DNA from: Actinomycetota bacterium
Lineage (GTDB): Bacteria; Actinomycetota; Acidimicrobiia; Acidimicrobiales; Poriferisodalaceae
Length of the DNA stretch: 10,004 nucleotides
Reading direction: 5' to 3'
NCBI GenBank assembly: GCA_013151655.1
Contig: JAADHX010000305.1
Coordinates: 1 to 10,004, forward strand
The notes below the pieces were generated by a model. The model made no database searches. It saw only the letters and a program-made list of their open reading frames with translations, and was not told the DNA's origin. This document shows, piece by piece, positions 1-6,740 of this stretch. A program made the position numbers and the translations under genes. The first letter of the stretch is position 1, and each line of letters starts with the position of its first letter.

Positions 1-413
1 GACACGTCATCCCTACATATAGAACTGACGGAGGTTCGTTACAGGTGGGTCTCGGCGGCGGTTCCCTCATCGATCCGCTCCCAGTTCCTGAGCTCGACGT
101 CCGCAGGCAACAACAGGCTGGCAGGTGTGCGTTTGCCAGCGCCGGACGTTGGTCCTCCGCCACTCCTATTCGGCGAGCCAGTTCTGATCCCCTCGGTGTG
201 AGAAAGAAGTGAGGATGGTTGTGCCGCTTGCGGGTTGACCCTTCGGATTCGTTGCCCGTAGGTCGGCGACAGAACTCGGTCCTGTTCGATGACGTCGTGA
301 TGGGGTGCCTGGTCGACTTCGCCGCGACCGAACGCTCCGGTGAGCGCGATGAAGGGTGGCACGAGACTGTGTCTTGTTCGGTCAGGCGATAGATCGAACC
401 AAGTACGCTCCTG
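1..413. other. Stretch without a confident gene at the window start
   Basis: I see no recognisable gene here. A minus-strand open frame from 362 to 39 (107 residues, GTG start) is uninterrupted, but its translation matches no family I know. Its middle part is rich in Ser, Gly, Pro and Arg, as expected of a chance or decayed frame. It ends in a tail reading ...AAETHL. Just before the lipoprotein gene, TACGCT at 404-409 could be a -10 box for an almost leaderless transcript of that gene, but no convincing -35 box is present at 17 bp. The stretch may hold the remains of a decayed gene within the accessory region. Confidence 0.3.
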
Positions 414-1025
414 GTGATGATCAACCGTATGGCCATGCTCCCGATCGCGATCGCTGCAGCGCTCACCCTGGCTGCCTGCGGGGGAGCCGACGAAGGCTCG
501 TCCCCAACACCCGATCCGCCGTCTACCGAGGTCGCCCCCGACACGACGGCTGCGGCTCCCGAAGAGACCACCGCGGACGAACCCGCGGCCGACGAGGCCG
601 AAGCAGGCGCAGGCGACGCCGCAAGTGGAGACGGCGGGGCAGCGAGCGACTGCGACCAGGTCCTGACCGCCGATGAAATCGGATCGATCCTGGGCACGGC
701 CCCCGAGATCAGCGGATCAGGTCAGCAGTGTCAGCACATCTATGCGAGCGACGCTGTTGGGACCTTCCAGGCGTACTCCGGATCGCAGGCCGACGAAGCC
801 ATCAACACCCTGCTGGCTGTCTTTCAGGACGACGAGACCAAGAGCGCCAACGGCGTACTCCTGGACGACGGCCGTGGCTACGTGCTCGACGGGAGCTTCG
901 AGCGAAGCGTGGTCGTGCGCGGCGACAGTGGACAAGTCTTCGTGTTCAGTGCACCGGACAGCCTCGACGTCGCCGACATCCAGATGGCGATGCAGGCCAT
1001 CGCCGACCTGCTGCTCACCCGCTGA
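414..1025 (+). CDS. Small secreted lipoprotein with acidic linker, function unknown
   Basis: The product is a predicted exported lipoprotein of 203 residues. It has a short signal peptide with a hydrophobic core at residues 7-20 and a lipobox LAAC whose Cys22 would be lipidated and anchored on the outer face of the membrane. Residues 23-79 form a low-complexity linker rich in Ala, Asp, Glu, Thr and Pro. From Cys80 a compact domain of about 120 residues begins (CDQVLTADEIGSILG), with a second cysteine at Cys106; the two may form a disulfide. The layout resembles small actinobacterial substrate-binding-like or DUF3558-like lipoproteins, but I cannot assign a family. The start is either GTG 414 or ATG 417; no Shine-Dalgarno is visible and TACGCT at 404-409 would allow a leaderless message. 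It stands alone, 350 bp ahead of the AbiE operon, with no functional link visible. Confidence 0.85.
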   Translation: MMINRMAMLPIAIAAALTLAACGGADEGSSPTPDPPSTEVAPDTTAAAPEETTADEPAADEAEAGAGDAASGDGGAASDCDQVLTADEIGSILGTAPEISGSGQQCQHIYASDAVGTFQAYSGSQADEAINTLLAVFQDDETKSANGVLLDDGRGYVLDGSFERSVVVRGDSGQVFVFSAPDSLDVADIQMAMQAIADLLLTR

Positions 1026-1337
1026 TCGCATCGATGAGTTCCGCTCAGATGCGCTGAGTGTCGCCGTGGGTCTCGCCGCCGTTGAGCAGGGTCGAGCCGA
1101 CAACCGCTGCCCTGCCACAAGCCTGTGAGCCATCACGCATAGCGTTCATCCCGGGAACCTTTTCAGCAGCGAAAGAACCGGCACCAATCATGCGGGTGAC
1201 CGACGCTTCGATCAAGACGAGTTGGCCGACAACTTGACTGGAATGAGCGGTGATGGGGGAACTGTTGCGAAGAGCCAGTTCCGCTTGATGAAGAGCCGTT
1301 CGACCGATCGATCGAGAGTTCCAGATATATGTGATCC
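1026..1337. other. Intergenic stretch between lipoprotein and abiE operon
   Basis: No gene can be supported. A weak hairpin lies at 1042-1060 (CTCAG/CTGAG stem extended by a G-T pair, 5-nt loop) just after the lipoprotein stop. It has no T-tract, so it is at most a weak terminator. A minus-strand open frame ends at 1045 and runs back to 1443, into the abiEi start. Its last 65 residues look slightly protein-like (ending GGETHGDTQRI), but it has no good start and matches nothing I know. It may be a shadow or a fragment. Confidence 0.3.
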
Positions 1338-1360
1338 AAAGTGTGCATTTTGCACTCTTT
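1338..1360 (+). promoter_or_regulatory. Palindrome over the abiE promoter, probable AbiEi operator
   Basis: The half-sites AAAGTGTGCA (1338-1347) and TGCACTCTTT (1351-1360) are inverted repeats matching at 9 of 10 positions around a TTT spacer. They sit where the -35 region would be. A -10-like TAACTT (1364-1369) follows, with a predicted transcript start at or next to the GTG at 1376. AbiEi antitoxins are known to repress their own operon through inverted repeats upstream of it, so this is the natural candidate operator. The assignment is inference from position and symmetry. Confidence 0.55.
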
Positions 1361-1363
1361 TGA

Positions 1364-1369
1364 TAACTT
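1364..1369 (+). promoter_or_regulatory. Possible -10 box of the abiE operon
   Basis: TAACTT keeps the three most conserved -10 positions (TA....T). It ends seven bases before the GTG start codon at 1376, the spacing expected of a leaderless transcript. The -35 region is weak and is covered by the palindrome at 1338-1360. Confidence 0.4.
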
Positions 1370-1375
1370 AGAGGC

Positions 1376-2179
1376 GTGAAGGTTGGTGTCCGTCCCTCCG
1401 ATCTGCCTGATTGGTTGATGGCACGCGGCCGACACTTCGTCACGACTGAGGAGGTCGGAGAGCTTGTGGGTGTGGTTCCTGCGAGTGTTCGTCAGAGTCT
1501 TCGACGACCTCGCGAGTCAAACGAGATCGTGTCGGTTACGCGTGGAGCGTGGGTTCCGGTACCACCTGAGTTCCGCTCTGCCGGCGCCCCACCGCCCGCT
1601 CACTTCATCGACCCGTTGATGAGGTTCCTCGACCATCCGTACTACGTCGGCTTTCTCACCGCCGCCGCTGTGCACGGCGCATCGCACCAGGCCGCAATGG
1701 TGTTTCAGGTAGCAACCCCAGCCGTGCTCCGCAACCGCGAGATCGGCAAGGCTCGGGTGCGGTTCATCCGCCGGTCCGAAGTGCCCCGACGAGCTGTCAT
1801 CGAGCACCTCGTGCCAACCGGTCGGATCAAGGTCTCGACTCCAGAAGTCACCTTGCTTGACCTCGTCGAGTCTCCGCGCCACGGAGGCGGCTTGTCGAAC
1901 GTTGCCACTGTCATCGGTCAACTCTTAGAGGACGACAACGTCAATCCACATGAACTAGCCACTCAGGCTCGCACCTACCCGACTTCGGTTGCTCAGCGGG
2001 CCGGTTACCTGATCGATGCAATGGGTTCATTCATCCGCAAGTCGGTGGACCTCGAAGAACTCCGTAGTTCGATCATCGACGCTGAACCGGTACTCCTAAC
2101 CGCCCATCGCGACCGTCACGGAGAACGAGATGGCCGATGGAGCGTCATCGCGAACACCGAAATTGAGCCGGACTTATGA
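1376..2179 (+). CDS. abiEi: AbiEi-family antitoxin of a type IV toxin-antitoxin system
   Basis: This is the antitoxin of an AbiE system, 267 residues, the usual length. Residues 8-62 form the N-terminal winged-helix domain (DLPDWLMARGRHFVTTEEV, then TRGAWVPVP), expected to bind the operator. The AbiEi core follows, with the hallmark HFIDPLMRFLDHPYYVGFLTAA at about 76-97, an AVHGASHQ segment and STPEVTLLDLVESP at 154-167. The C-terminus ends WSVIANTEIEPDL, the typical family ending. In AbiE systems the antitoxin counters the nucleotidyltransferase toxin without stable complex formation and represses the operon. The GTG at 1376 is preferred because the conserved DLPDWL segment lies upstream of the next candidate ATG (residue 15). 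GAGG lies only one base before it, so translation is probably leaderless. The stop overlaps the start of the toxin gene by 4 bp (ATGA), implying translational coupling. Confidence 0.93.
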   Translation: MKVGVRPSDLPDWLMARGRHFVTTEEVGELVGVVPASVRQSLRRPRESNEIVSVTRGAWVPVPPEFRSAGAPPPAHFIDPLMRFLDHPYYVGFLTAAAVHGASHQAAMVFQVATPAVLRNREIGKARVRFIRRSEVPRRAVIEHLVPTGRIKVSTPEVTLLDLVESPRHGGGLSNVATVIGQLLEDDNVNPHELATQARTYPTSVAQRAGYLIDAMGSFIRKSVDLEELRSSIIDAEPVLLTAHRDRHGERDGRWSVIANTEIEPDL

Positions 2180-2952
2180 TCTCCCAGGCGGAACTCGCGC
2201 ACTGGCGGCAGGTTGTGCCCTGGAGCGAGGCCGGCCAGGTCGAGCAGGATCTGGTCTTGTCCCGGCTCATCGTCGAGATCGCGCGCCACCCTCTGCTCGG
2301 TTCCGAACTCGTCTTTCGTGGTGGCACCTGTTTCCACAAACTCTGGCTCGACCGGCCGTGGCGCTACAGCGAAGACCTCGACTACGTACGCCGGACCGCG
2401 TCAGGCATCGGGGGTGTCTTCGACGCGATCCGCGAGGTCGCGACGGCGGTCGGTTTTACTGACATCGCTACCCAGATTGGGCGGCATCCGAAGGTCCGAT
2501 TGCGGTCCACCCTCGTCAATGGGAGCCGACTGCAGATCAAGATTGAGATGAACACTTTCGAACGATCACCAGCTCGACCAACAGTGACTCGCCGCTTCGC
2601 CGTCGAGAGCCCCTGGTTCACAGGGAACGCCGTGGTTCCCACCTTCACTATCGAAGAAATGACAGCCACGAAGATCCGAGCGTTGTTCCAAAGACGCAAA
2701 GGGCGCGACCTGTTCGACCTCTGGCTCGCCTTCGAACACGGCGGCGCCACCCTCAGCGAAGTCGTGGACTGCTTTGCTCCCTACCGGCCCGACGGTTGGA
2801 CCGCCGAACGAGCGCTCGTCAACCTCACGAACAAGCTCAACGATGAGGGGTTCCTGCACGACCTTGATGCACTCGTCCAAGGAAACCCACCCGGATACTC
2901 GATCACTGCCGCCAGAACAGTTGCAGAGATAGTGATCAGAAGTGCGGCGTAA
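2176..2952 (+). CDS. abiEii: AbiEii-family nucleotidyltransferase toxin
   Basis: This is the toxin partner of the AbiE system, 258 residues, on the short side of normal for the actinobacterial branch. AbiEii proteins are DNA polymerase beta-like nucleotidyltransferases. Characterised members use NTPs, and some related enzymes modify tRNA acceptor ends. The fold signature is present: FRGGTCFHKLW at 47-57, then RYSEDLD at 63-69 with the metal-binding Asp67 and Asp69, then KIEMNTFER at 122-130. Later comes EMTATKIRALFQRRKGRDLFDLW at about 161-183, with the family's conserved Lys166 and Asp178. All expected catalytic positions look intact, so the toxin should be active. Start ATG 2176 overlaps the antitoxin stop. 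The gene ends 219 bp before the tRNA-Gly fragment, so the operon is the last cargo before the presumed att site. Confidence 0.93.
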   Translation: MISQAELAHWRQVVPWSEAGQVEQDLVLSRLIVEIARHPLLGSELVFRGGTCFHKLWLDRPWRYSEDLDYVRRTASGIGGVFDAIREVATAVGFTDIATQIGRHPKVRLRSTLVNGSRLQIKIEMNTFERSPARPTVTRRFAVESPWFTGNAVVPTFTIEEMTATKIRALFQRRKGRDLFDLWLAFEHGGATLSEVVDCFAPYRPDGWTAERALVNLTNKLNDEGFLHDLDALVQGNPPGYSITAARTVAEIVIRSAA

Positions 2953-3170
2953 CGTTCGCAACGCGATACCTCAACGCGTCGCCGAGCTATGCCAACCGCT
3001 GAAGTACAGGTGAACGACGGACAGGTTGATCAGCGTGCCTAATTCGTGCCTAGAACAACGCTGAACACAGTTGTCCTATGCACAACAGCGAGCAACACCG
3101 CACCTGTCAAAACAACGTCTGACCTGGACATATATCCATCTACCAGGGACAACGCAATCGCCCTCGAAGT
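2953..3170. other. Probable att-arm region between abiEii and the tRNA fragment
   Basis: No gene is supported. The stretch holds the paired CGTGCCT repeats at 3034-3051 and leads into the tRNA-Gly fragment at 3171. Open frames crossing the tRNA fragment on the minus strand give an ADEENRTP-type peptide, a well-known product of translating tRNA 3' ends, and are not genes. The element-side position next to an att core suggests an integrase-binding arm. Confidence 0.4.
3034..3051 (+). repeat. Paired CGTGCCT direct repeats, candidate integrase arm sites
   Basis: CGTGCCT occurs at 3034-3040 and again at 3045-3051, an 11-bp period (one helical turn). The pair begins 137 bp before the tRNA-Gly fragment at 3171. 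A matching pair lies 136 bp before the second fragment. Tyrosine integrases of tRNA-targeting elements bind short direct repeats on the arms flanking the core, so this is a plausible arm-type site. That is inference. Confidence 0.5.
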
Positions 3171-3216
3171 GCTTCCCAAGCTGAATACGGGAGTTCGATT
3201 CTCCTCATCCGCTCCA
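3171..3216 (+). repeat. tRNA-Gly(CCC) 3' fragment, copy 1: presumed att core
   Basis: Forty-six bases correspond to the 3' part of a tRNA, starting two bases before the anticodon loop. Reading through: loop TTCCCAA (anticodon CCC), anticodon-stem 3' strand GCTGA, a 4-nt variable loop, T-stem GGGAG/CTCCT around loop TTCGATT, acceptor strand CATCCGC, discriminator T and an encoded CCA. U73 and the CCC anticodon indicate glycine. The 5' half is missing: the preceding bases (AAGT) do not complete the anticodon stem and no GCGGATG acceptor strand lies upstream. It is therefore not a functional tRNA. Elements integrating at tRNA 3' ends leave this kind of copy at their distal junction. Confidence 0.85.
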
Positions 3217-3255
3217 TTTCCCCTGGTAGGTGACCTGCAGTCAGTGCGATCGTTC

Positions 3256-3282
3256 TCAGCTTTCTGATTGTCGAAAAGCTGA
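3256..3282. terminator. Small hairpin, possible weak terminator
   Basis: TCAGCTTT (3256-3263) and AAAGCTGA (3275-3282) form a perfect 8-bp inverted repeat around an 11-nt loop. No T-tract follows on either strand. It lies 129 bp beyond the 3' end of the large minus-strand lipoprotein gene, so it could end that transcript, or it could be a protein-binding site. Confidence 0.25.
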
Positions 3283-3296
3283 AACTGCAAGCTCAA

Positions 3297-3434
3297 ATGA
3301 GCGATGGGCGTCGCCTCCGCCCAGGTCGCAAGATCGACGTCTTCGAGCCTGCACGCGACCGGCCAATGTCACTCGAACAACGTGGGCGGTTACTCGTCGG
3401 CGAGCAGCCCTCACCCGATTCGGTCGAGGATTGA
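3297..3434 (+). CDS. Small 45-residue open frame, hypothetical or 5' remnant
   Basis: From ATG 3297 a frame encodes 45 residues with a protein-like composition (MSDGRRLRPGRKIDVFEPAR, then SLEQRGRLLVGEQPSPDSVED). It is basic at the N-terminus and acidic at the end, and ends at TGA 3432-3434. It overlaps the convergent 3' end of the large lipoprotein gene by 24 bp. No good Shine-Dalgarno is visible. I do not recognise it. It could be a small real protein, the intact start of a gene cut off at the lipoprotein, or chance. It sits just inside the presumed element boundary at 3216. Confidence 0.3.
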   Translation: MSDGRRLRPGRKIDVFEPARDRPMSLEQRGRLLVGEQPSPDSVED

Positions 3435-5969
3435 GACGACCGAAATTCCTCCCTCGTTGAAGGTTGTTGTCATCACGTCGTCGCTGCATTCGTAGGTGCC
3501 CTCACCACCAAACCCCGGAGAGTTGAACTGCTGGTTGGGAACCGAAAAACCACCAAGCGTCATTGACACCGTGGCCGACGATGAAGTCTCGTTCACGGAG
3601 AGTCGCTCACCAGCAGCGTCGACGATCCAGGTACCACCCTCGATGCTGTCGATCAAGATTTCGACGGTTCCTTCTGGCAGCGTCATGGAGAAACTCCACG
3701 CTGCTCGCTGGCCGACATAGCTGCCATCTTCTTCGAGGGTGATCAGGTACTGACCTCCCACATGCGTCATGGTGCCAACGCCGCCGAGCGCCGCGATCTG
3801 GTTGAGGAAGTCTTGCTCGCGGAGCCGCCATTGCCCAACGAGACAATCTGCCTCGACGACCTCAACAGTGACCGTCACGAACACTGCCGGGTTGTCTGGA
3901 AGCGTCGCTGTTACCTCGTAGGTTCCGACATCACTGCCAGCGGTGTATACCGCTGCACCGTCGCCCGCCCCCTCGATCGAGCCCCCCGTTGCGGTCCAGA
4001 TCATGTCAACCGGGTTCCCGTCACGATCGGTCGCCGTGAACGGGAGTTCTTTGCGAACGAACACGGATCCGGGGTTGGGCAACACGATGATCGGCGCCAG
4101 GTGTACCTCCACGAAATCGTACCGGCGGGGCACGCCTGGTTTGCTACGCAGGCCCGTCTTCGTGGTCGACTCGATCTCGATGTCGAACGGATAGTCGTCG
4201 GGGTCGGTTGGGGTCGTCAACACACGGGTGCCCGGTCCGTCGTTCTCGTTCCCGAGGCCATCAGCCCACTCGCCTTTATCGGTCTTCCACTCGAGGGTCT
4301 TGGTTTCGGCCCATCGGAGGTCGACCGTCACGGGTAACGGCAAGCCGGGTTGGGTCACCGACAGAATGTTCTGCCCGGTGCGAACGACGATCTCTTCGGT
4401 GGAGATCGGGACATCACCGACGATGTAGGCACCTCCGAACCGGTTGGGCCGCGGAGAGAACCTGAGAGCGTCGGTGCCAACTTCCTTCTCGTTCTGGAAT
4501 GTCATGGCGGCACCGTCGACGGTGAACAGTGCCTGGATTGGCCGTACCCAGCTCCACTCGTCACCGGCGATATCGACCCGCCACGTGTTCGGACAGAACG
4601 AGATCACGCTTGTCTTGCCGAGCACGTCATTGACAGCGGTCTTGACCTCGCCAGTGACAGCACCAGCCTCGAGCTCGATCAGCGAGCCCTTTCGTAGCCC
4701 AGCGTTGCCGATCAACTCCCCGCCGGCACCGTCGATGAGAGCCCCGACGAGGTCACCGTCAAGCGAGTAACCCTTCGAATTGGCCGTCACCCAGACCTTG
4801 GTCCAGCGGCCGAGCGCCTCCCGATCCTCTTCATGCCGCGTCTCGCCGAGCTCGGGGTTGATATTGGAGAAGAACGAAGGCATGAGCCCAGCGTGCATCG
4901 CATACAGCATCTTGCGGGCCGCCACCCCCTGCAGAATCGTCGCGGCAATTTTCGACTTTCCGGCCGATCCAAGCGCCTCAAGCGTCGCTGACACTCCGAA
5001 CGCCAACTCGGCTGCCACGAGATACTTGCCAGCGAGCCCGTTCGTGTCGGTGGCGATCTCGCCAATCTTCGATTTGAGCATCAGGTCAGACAGCCGGGCC
5101 ACATCGACGGTCGGCTCGAACGGGAACGGGATGCAGTCTGCTCCTCCAGGTGCGGGAGCTGCAGCGACAGACAGGAAGCCAGCCGGTCCAGCCTGACTCG
5201 CGGCGGGAGCGAGTTGGCTAGCGAACCCATCCGGTTCTGCTCCCTCCGACAGAAGGCCGTCGCCGGGCAGGTCGAGCAGGTCGAGCTCGATCGGCTCTGT
5301 CAGCGCGATCTTGACGATCAGGGCATCCGCGATGGCCGCTGCTTCCGGATCAAGCGAGGCGTACGAACCGACAGCACCTCCGCCGTCGCCATCGTCGATC
5401 AGCATCTGGACAACCTTCAGCGCGGTCAGCTTTTTGGGAAGCTCGTCGAGCGCCGAGCCCGCCAGTTCATCCCAGCTGCTGCCGTAGAGCGCTGCGTCCT
5501 CATCGACAACTTCGATCAGTGCTGCTATCTCCTGCTCGAAGCCGCCTGCGTACTCACTGAGAGGCATGACGTTCAGGGTCAGGGGCGAGCTGAGTACTTC
5601 CCCGTCGGTCAACAAGATCTCGACCTCGCCTCCATTCACAGGCTCGGCGACGTTCGGCGGAGCGAGGAAGAACAATCCGTCGTCATCGGTGAGAAGGCGG
5701 GTAGAGCCCCAGGTGTCATCACCGAGCGGGTAGGCCGCGACCATTGAGACAGACCCGTCAACGCCGGTGACGCCGACACGATCGAGCGGTTCAACATCAG
5801 TCGAATCAAGCGAGGCCATCGCGAAAAGGCTCTCGCCGACAGCGGGTGGCGCCTCCACCGTCGATTCGACGCTCGCGTTATCGCCTCCACCGGACGAACA
5901 CGCTGCGGCAACGAGCGCGACCACGACAGAGATTGCAACCAGGTGATGACGCCGGTGTGTTGACCTCAC
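3411..5969 (-). CDS. Large multi-domain cell-surface lipoprotein, function unknown
   Basis: The product is an 852-residue predicted lipoprotein. Its signal peptide has basic residues (RSTHRRHH) and a hydrophobic stretch at 10-20, with lipobox VAAAC giving lipidated Cys24, then a short Ser/Gly/Asp linker. Residues 45-135 look like a beta-sandwich (VEPLDRVGVTGVDGSV at 59-74, then a STRLLTDDDGLFFLAP segment). A helical, Ala/Leu-rich middle follows, with a single Cys before IPFPFEP and another in FCPNTW. Around 620-705 is an Ig-like segment (FTATDRDGNPVDMIWTATGG ... GTYEVTATLPDNP). From 707 a beta-rich C-terminal domain starts CLVGQWRL, with Cys709 and Cys828 possibly paired (GTYECSDD), resembling small lipocalin-like domains appended to actinobacterial lipoproteins. 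No enzyme motif is visible. The GTG start at 5969 directly precedes the signal peptide; no clear ribosome site is seen. It is the main intact gene between the two tRNA fragments. Confidence 0.88.
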   Translation of the reverse strand: MRSTHRRHHLVAISVVVALVAAACSSGGGDNASVESTVEAPPAVGESLFAMASLDSTDVEPLDRVGVTGVDGSVSMVAAYPLGDDTWGSTRLLTDDDGLFFLAPPNVAEPVNGGEVEILLTDGEVLSSPLTLNVMPLSEYAGGFEQEIAALIEVVDEDAALYGSSWDELAGSALDELPKKLTALKVVQMLIDDGDGGGAVGSYASLDPEAAAIADALIVKIALTEPIELDLLDLPGDGLLSEGAEPDGFASQLAPAASQAGPAGFLSVAAAPAPGGADCIPFPFEPTVDVARLSDLMLKSKIGEIATDTNGLAGKYLVAAELAFGVSATLEALGSAGKSKIAATILQGVAARKMLYAMHAGLMPSFFSNINPELGETRHEEDREALGRWTKVWVTANSKGYSLDGDLVGALIDGAGGELIGNAGLRKGSLIELEAGAVTGEVKTAVNDVLGKTSVISFCPNTWRVDIAGDEWSWVRPIQALFTVDGAAMTFQNEKEVGTDALRFSPRPNRFGGAYIVGDVPISTEEIVVRTGQNILSVTQPGLPLPVTVDLRWAETKTLEWKTDKGEWADGLGNENDGPGTRVLTTPTDPDDYPFDIEIESTTKTGLRSKPGVPRRYDFVEVHLAPIIVLPNPGSVFVRKELPFTATDRDGNPVDMIWTATGGSIEGAGDGAAVYTAGSDVGTYEVTATLPDNPAVFVTVTVEVVEADCLVGQWRLREQDFLNQIAALGGVGTMTHVGGQYLITLEEDGSYVGQRAAWSFSMTLPEGTVEILIDSIEGGTWIVDAAGERLSVNETSSSATVSMTLGGFSVPNQQFNSPGFGGEGTYECSDDVMTTTFNEGGISVVSILDRIG

Positions 5970-6272
5970 AGGCAGGCGGTCTTGAACGATGGGTTGACCT
6001 GGCTCAAAGTTGGACTATGCAATTGGGTCCTCCGCGTGGACGAGATGATGTGACGATGTACTACTACATAACACCCAATCTGCAGATGGTCCGGAGTATG
6101 CAGCGGAACCGATCCATCAATACCGACGACTCCTACGCAGTCGAGGGGTTCGGCGTCGGAGACCATCAGCGCCAAGCACCGCTTGAAGTTCCTGATCGTA
6201 CAGCGACCGATCAACGCAACTGAGCCCGATCGACTGCCGTCGACACACGTCCCTGCTCCCTTGGACGCAGCC
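5970..6272. other. Intergenic stretch upstream of the large lipoprotein
   Basis: No intact gene is supported. On the minus strand this region holds a decayed segment resembling the N-terminal domain of the downstream lipoprotein (described separately at 6075-6172). On the plus strand a frame leads in phase into the PIN pseudogene, but I cannot recognise an antitoxin in it. No clear promoter for the lipoprotein is visible. Confidence 0.4.
6075..6172 (-). pseudogene. Decayed fragment related to the lipoprotein N-terminal domain
   Basis: Minus-strand translation gives DAEPLDCVGVVGIDGSV. This matches residues 58-74 of the neighbouring lipoprotein (DVEPLDRVGVTGVDGSV) at 13 of 17 positions. After a change of frame the match resumes as AAY, six residues, then W, the same spacing as AAYPLGDDTW in the intact gene. 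Most nucleotide differences within the matching codons are in third positions, so the two sequences diverged as coding sequences before this one decayed. No start, lipobox or further homology is seen. It is a small relic of a paralogue or of an older copy lying about 100 bp upstream of the intact gene. Confidence 0.5.
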
Positions 6273-6740
6273 GTGACTCGGCCGGTAGCGGTACTCGACG
6301 CCAACGTTCTCTACGGAATCGTTGTGACGGACCTCCTCATCACACTCGCAATCCACGGCGTCTACCGCCCGCACTGGACCTAGGCGTTCCTCGACGAAAC
6401 AATCCGGAATATCACGGCCAACCGACCCGAAACCTCAACCAGGCCGACATCGTTCGGCGCTTCGAACTGCTGAACCGGGCGCTGGACGGCGCCATGGTTC
6501 CCGCGCCCACAGACACCCTCGTCGCTGTGATGAGCAACGACATCGGAGATCGTCACGTTCTCGCTACCGCTGTGACCGTCGGGGCAGAGGTCATCTTGAC
6601 CGAGAACCTTCGACACTTCACACCGCCCGCGTGCGCGCCCCACGGCATCATTGCCATGACGCTCGACGACTTCATCAGCCGAACTCCTCAAGATCTTGCG
6701 CCACTACATTCCAGACACCATCGAACGATTTCGGTACTAG
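6273..6740 (+). pseudogene. PIN-domain toxin pseudogene (VapC-like), stop plus frameshift
   Basis: From GTG 6273 the frame reads VTRPVAVLDANVLYGIVVTD, the start of a PIN-domain ribonuclease with the first catalytic Asp in LDANVLYG. It continues through IHGVYRPHW to a TAG at 6381-6383 where related proteins carry an acidic residue. Beyond it the same frame resumes AFLDETIRNITANRPE. Homology then moves to another frame (LNQADIVRRFELLNRALDGA), which fits a 2-base insertion near 6430-6432. That frame carries the rest of the domain: DRHVLATAVTVGAEVILTEN with its acidic residues, then NLRHFTPPACAPHGI and a DDFISRTP tail. A further slip near 6700 may lead to the ending HYIPDTIERFRY with TAG 6738-6740. 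With two clear lesions no functional toxin can be made. No partner antitoxin is recognised upstream. Confidence 0.8.

Noticed and set aside
65..82. CATCGATCCGCTCCCA near the window start, resembling the tRNA acceptor end
   Set aside because: Only a short interrupted match to CATCCGCTCCA, with no T-arm or anticodon loop before it; not a third att copy.
1045..1443. Minus-strand 132-residue open frame overlapping the abiEi start
   Set aside because: It has no ribosome site or recognised family and covers the abiE promoter and N-terminus on the other strand; probably a shadow or decayed fragment.
3039..3296. Minus-strand open frame with an ADEENRTPVF segment across the first tRNA fragment
   Set aside because: This is the antisense translation of a tRNA 3' end, a common false gene; there is no other support.
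3762..4337. Long plus-strand frames within the large lipoprotein gene
   Set aside because: They are shadows of a high-GC coding sequence; the minus-strand frame has a signal peptide, lipobox and domain structure.
5214..5747. Plus-strand 177-residue frame antisense to the lipoprotein N-terminal half
   Set aside because: It has no recognisable protein features and is fully explained as a shadow frame.
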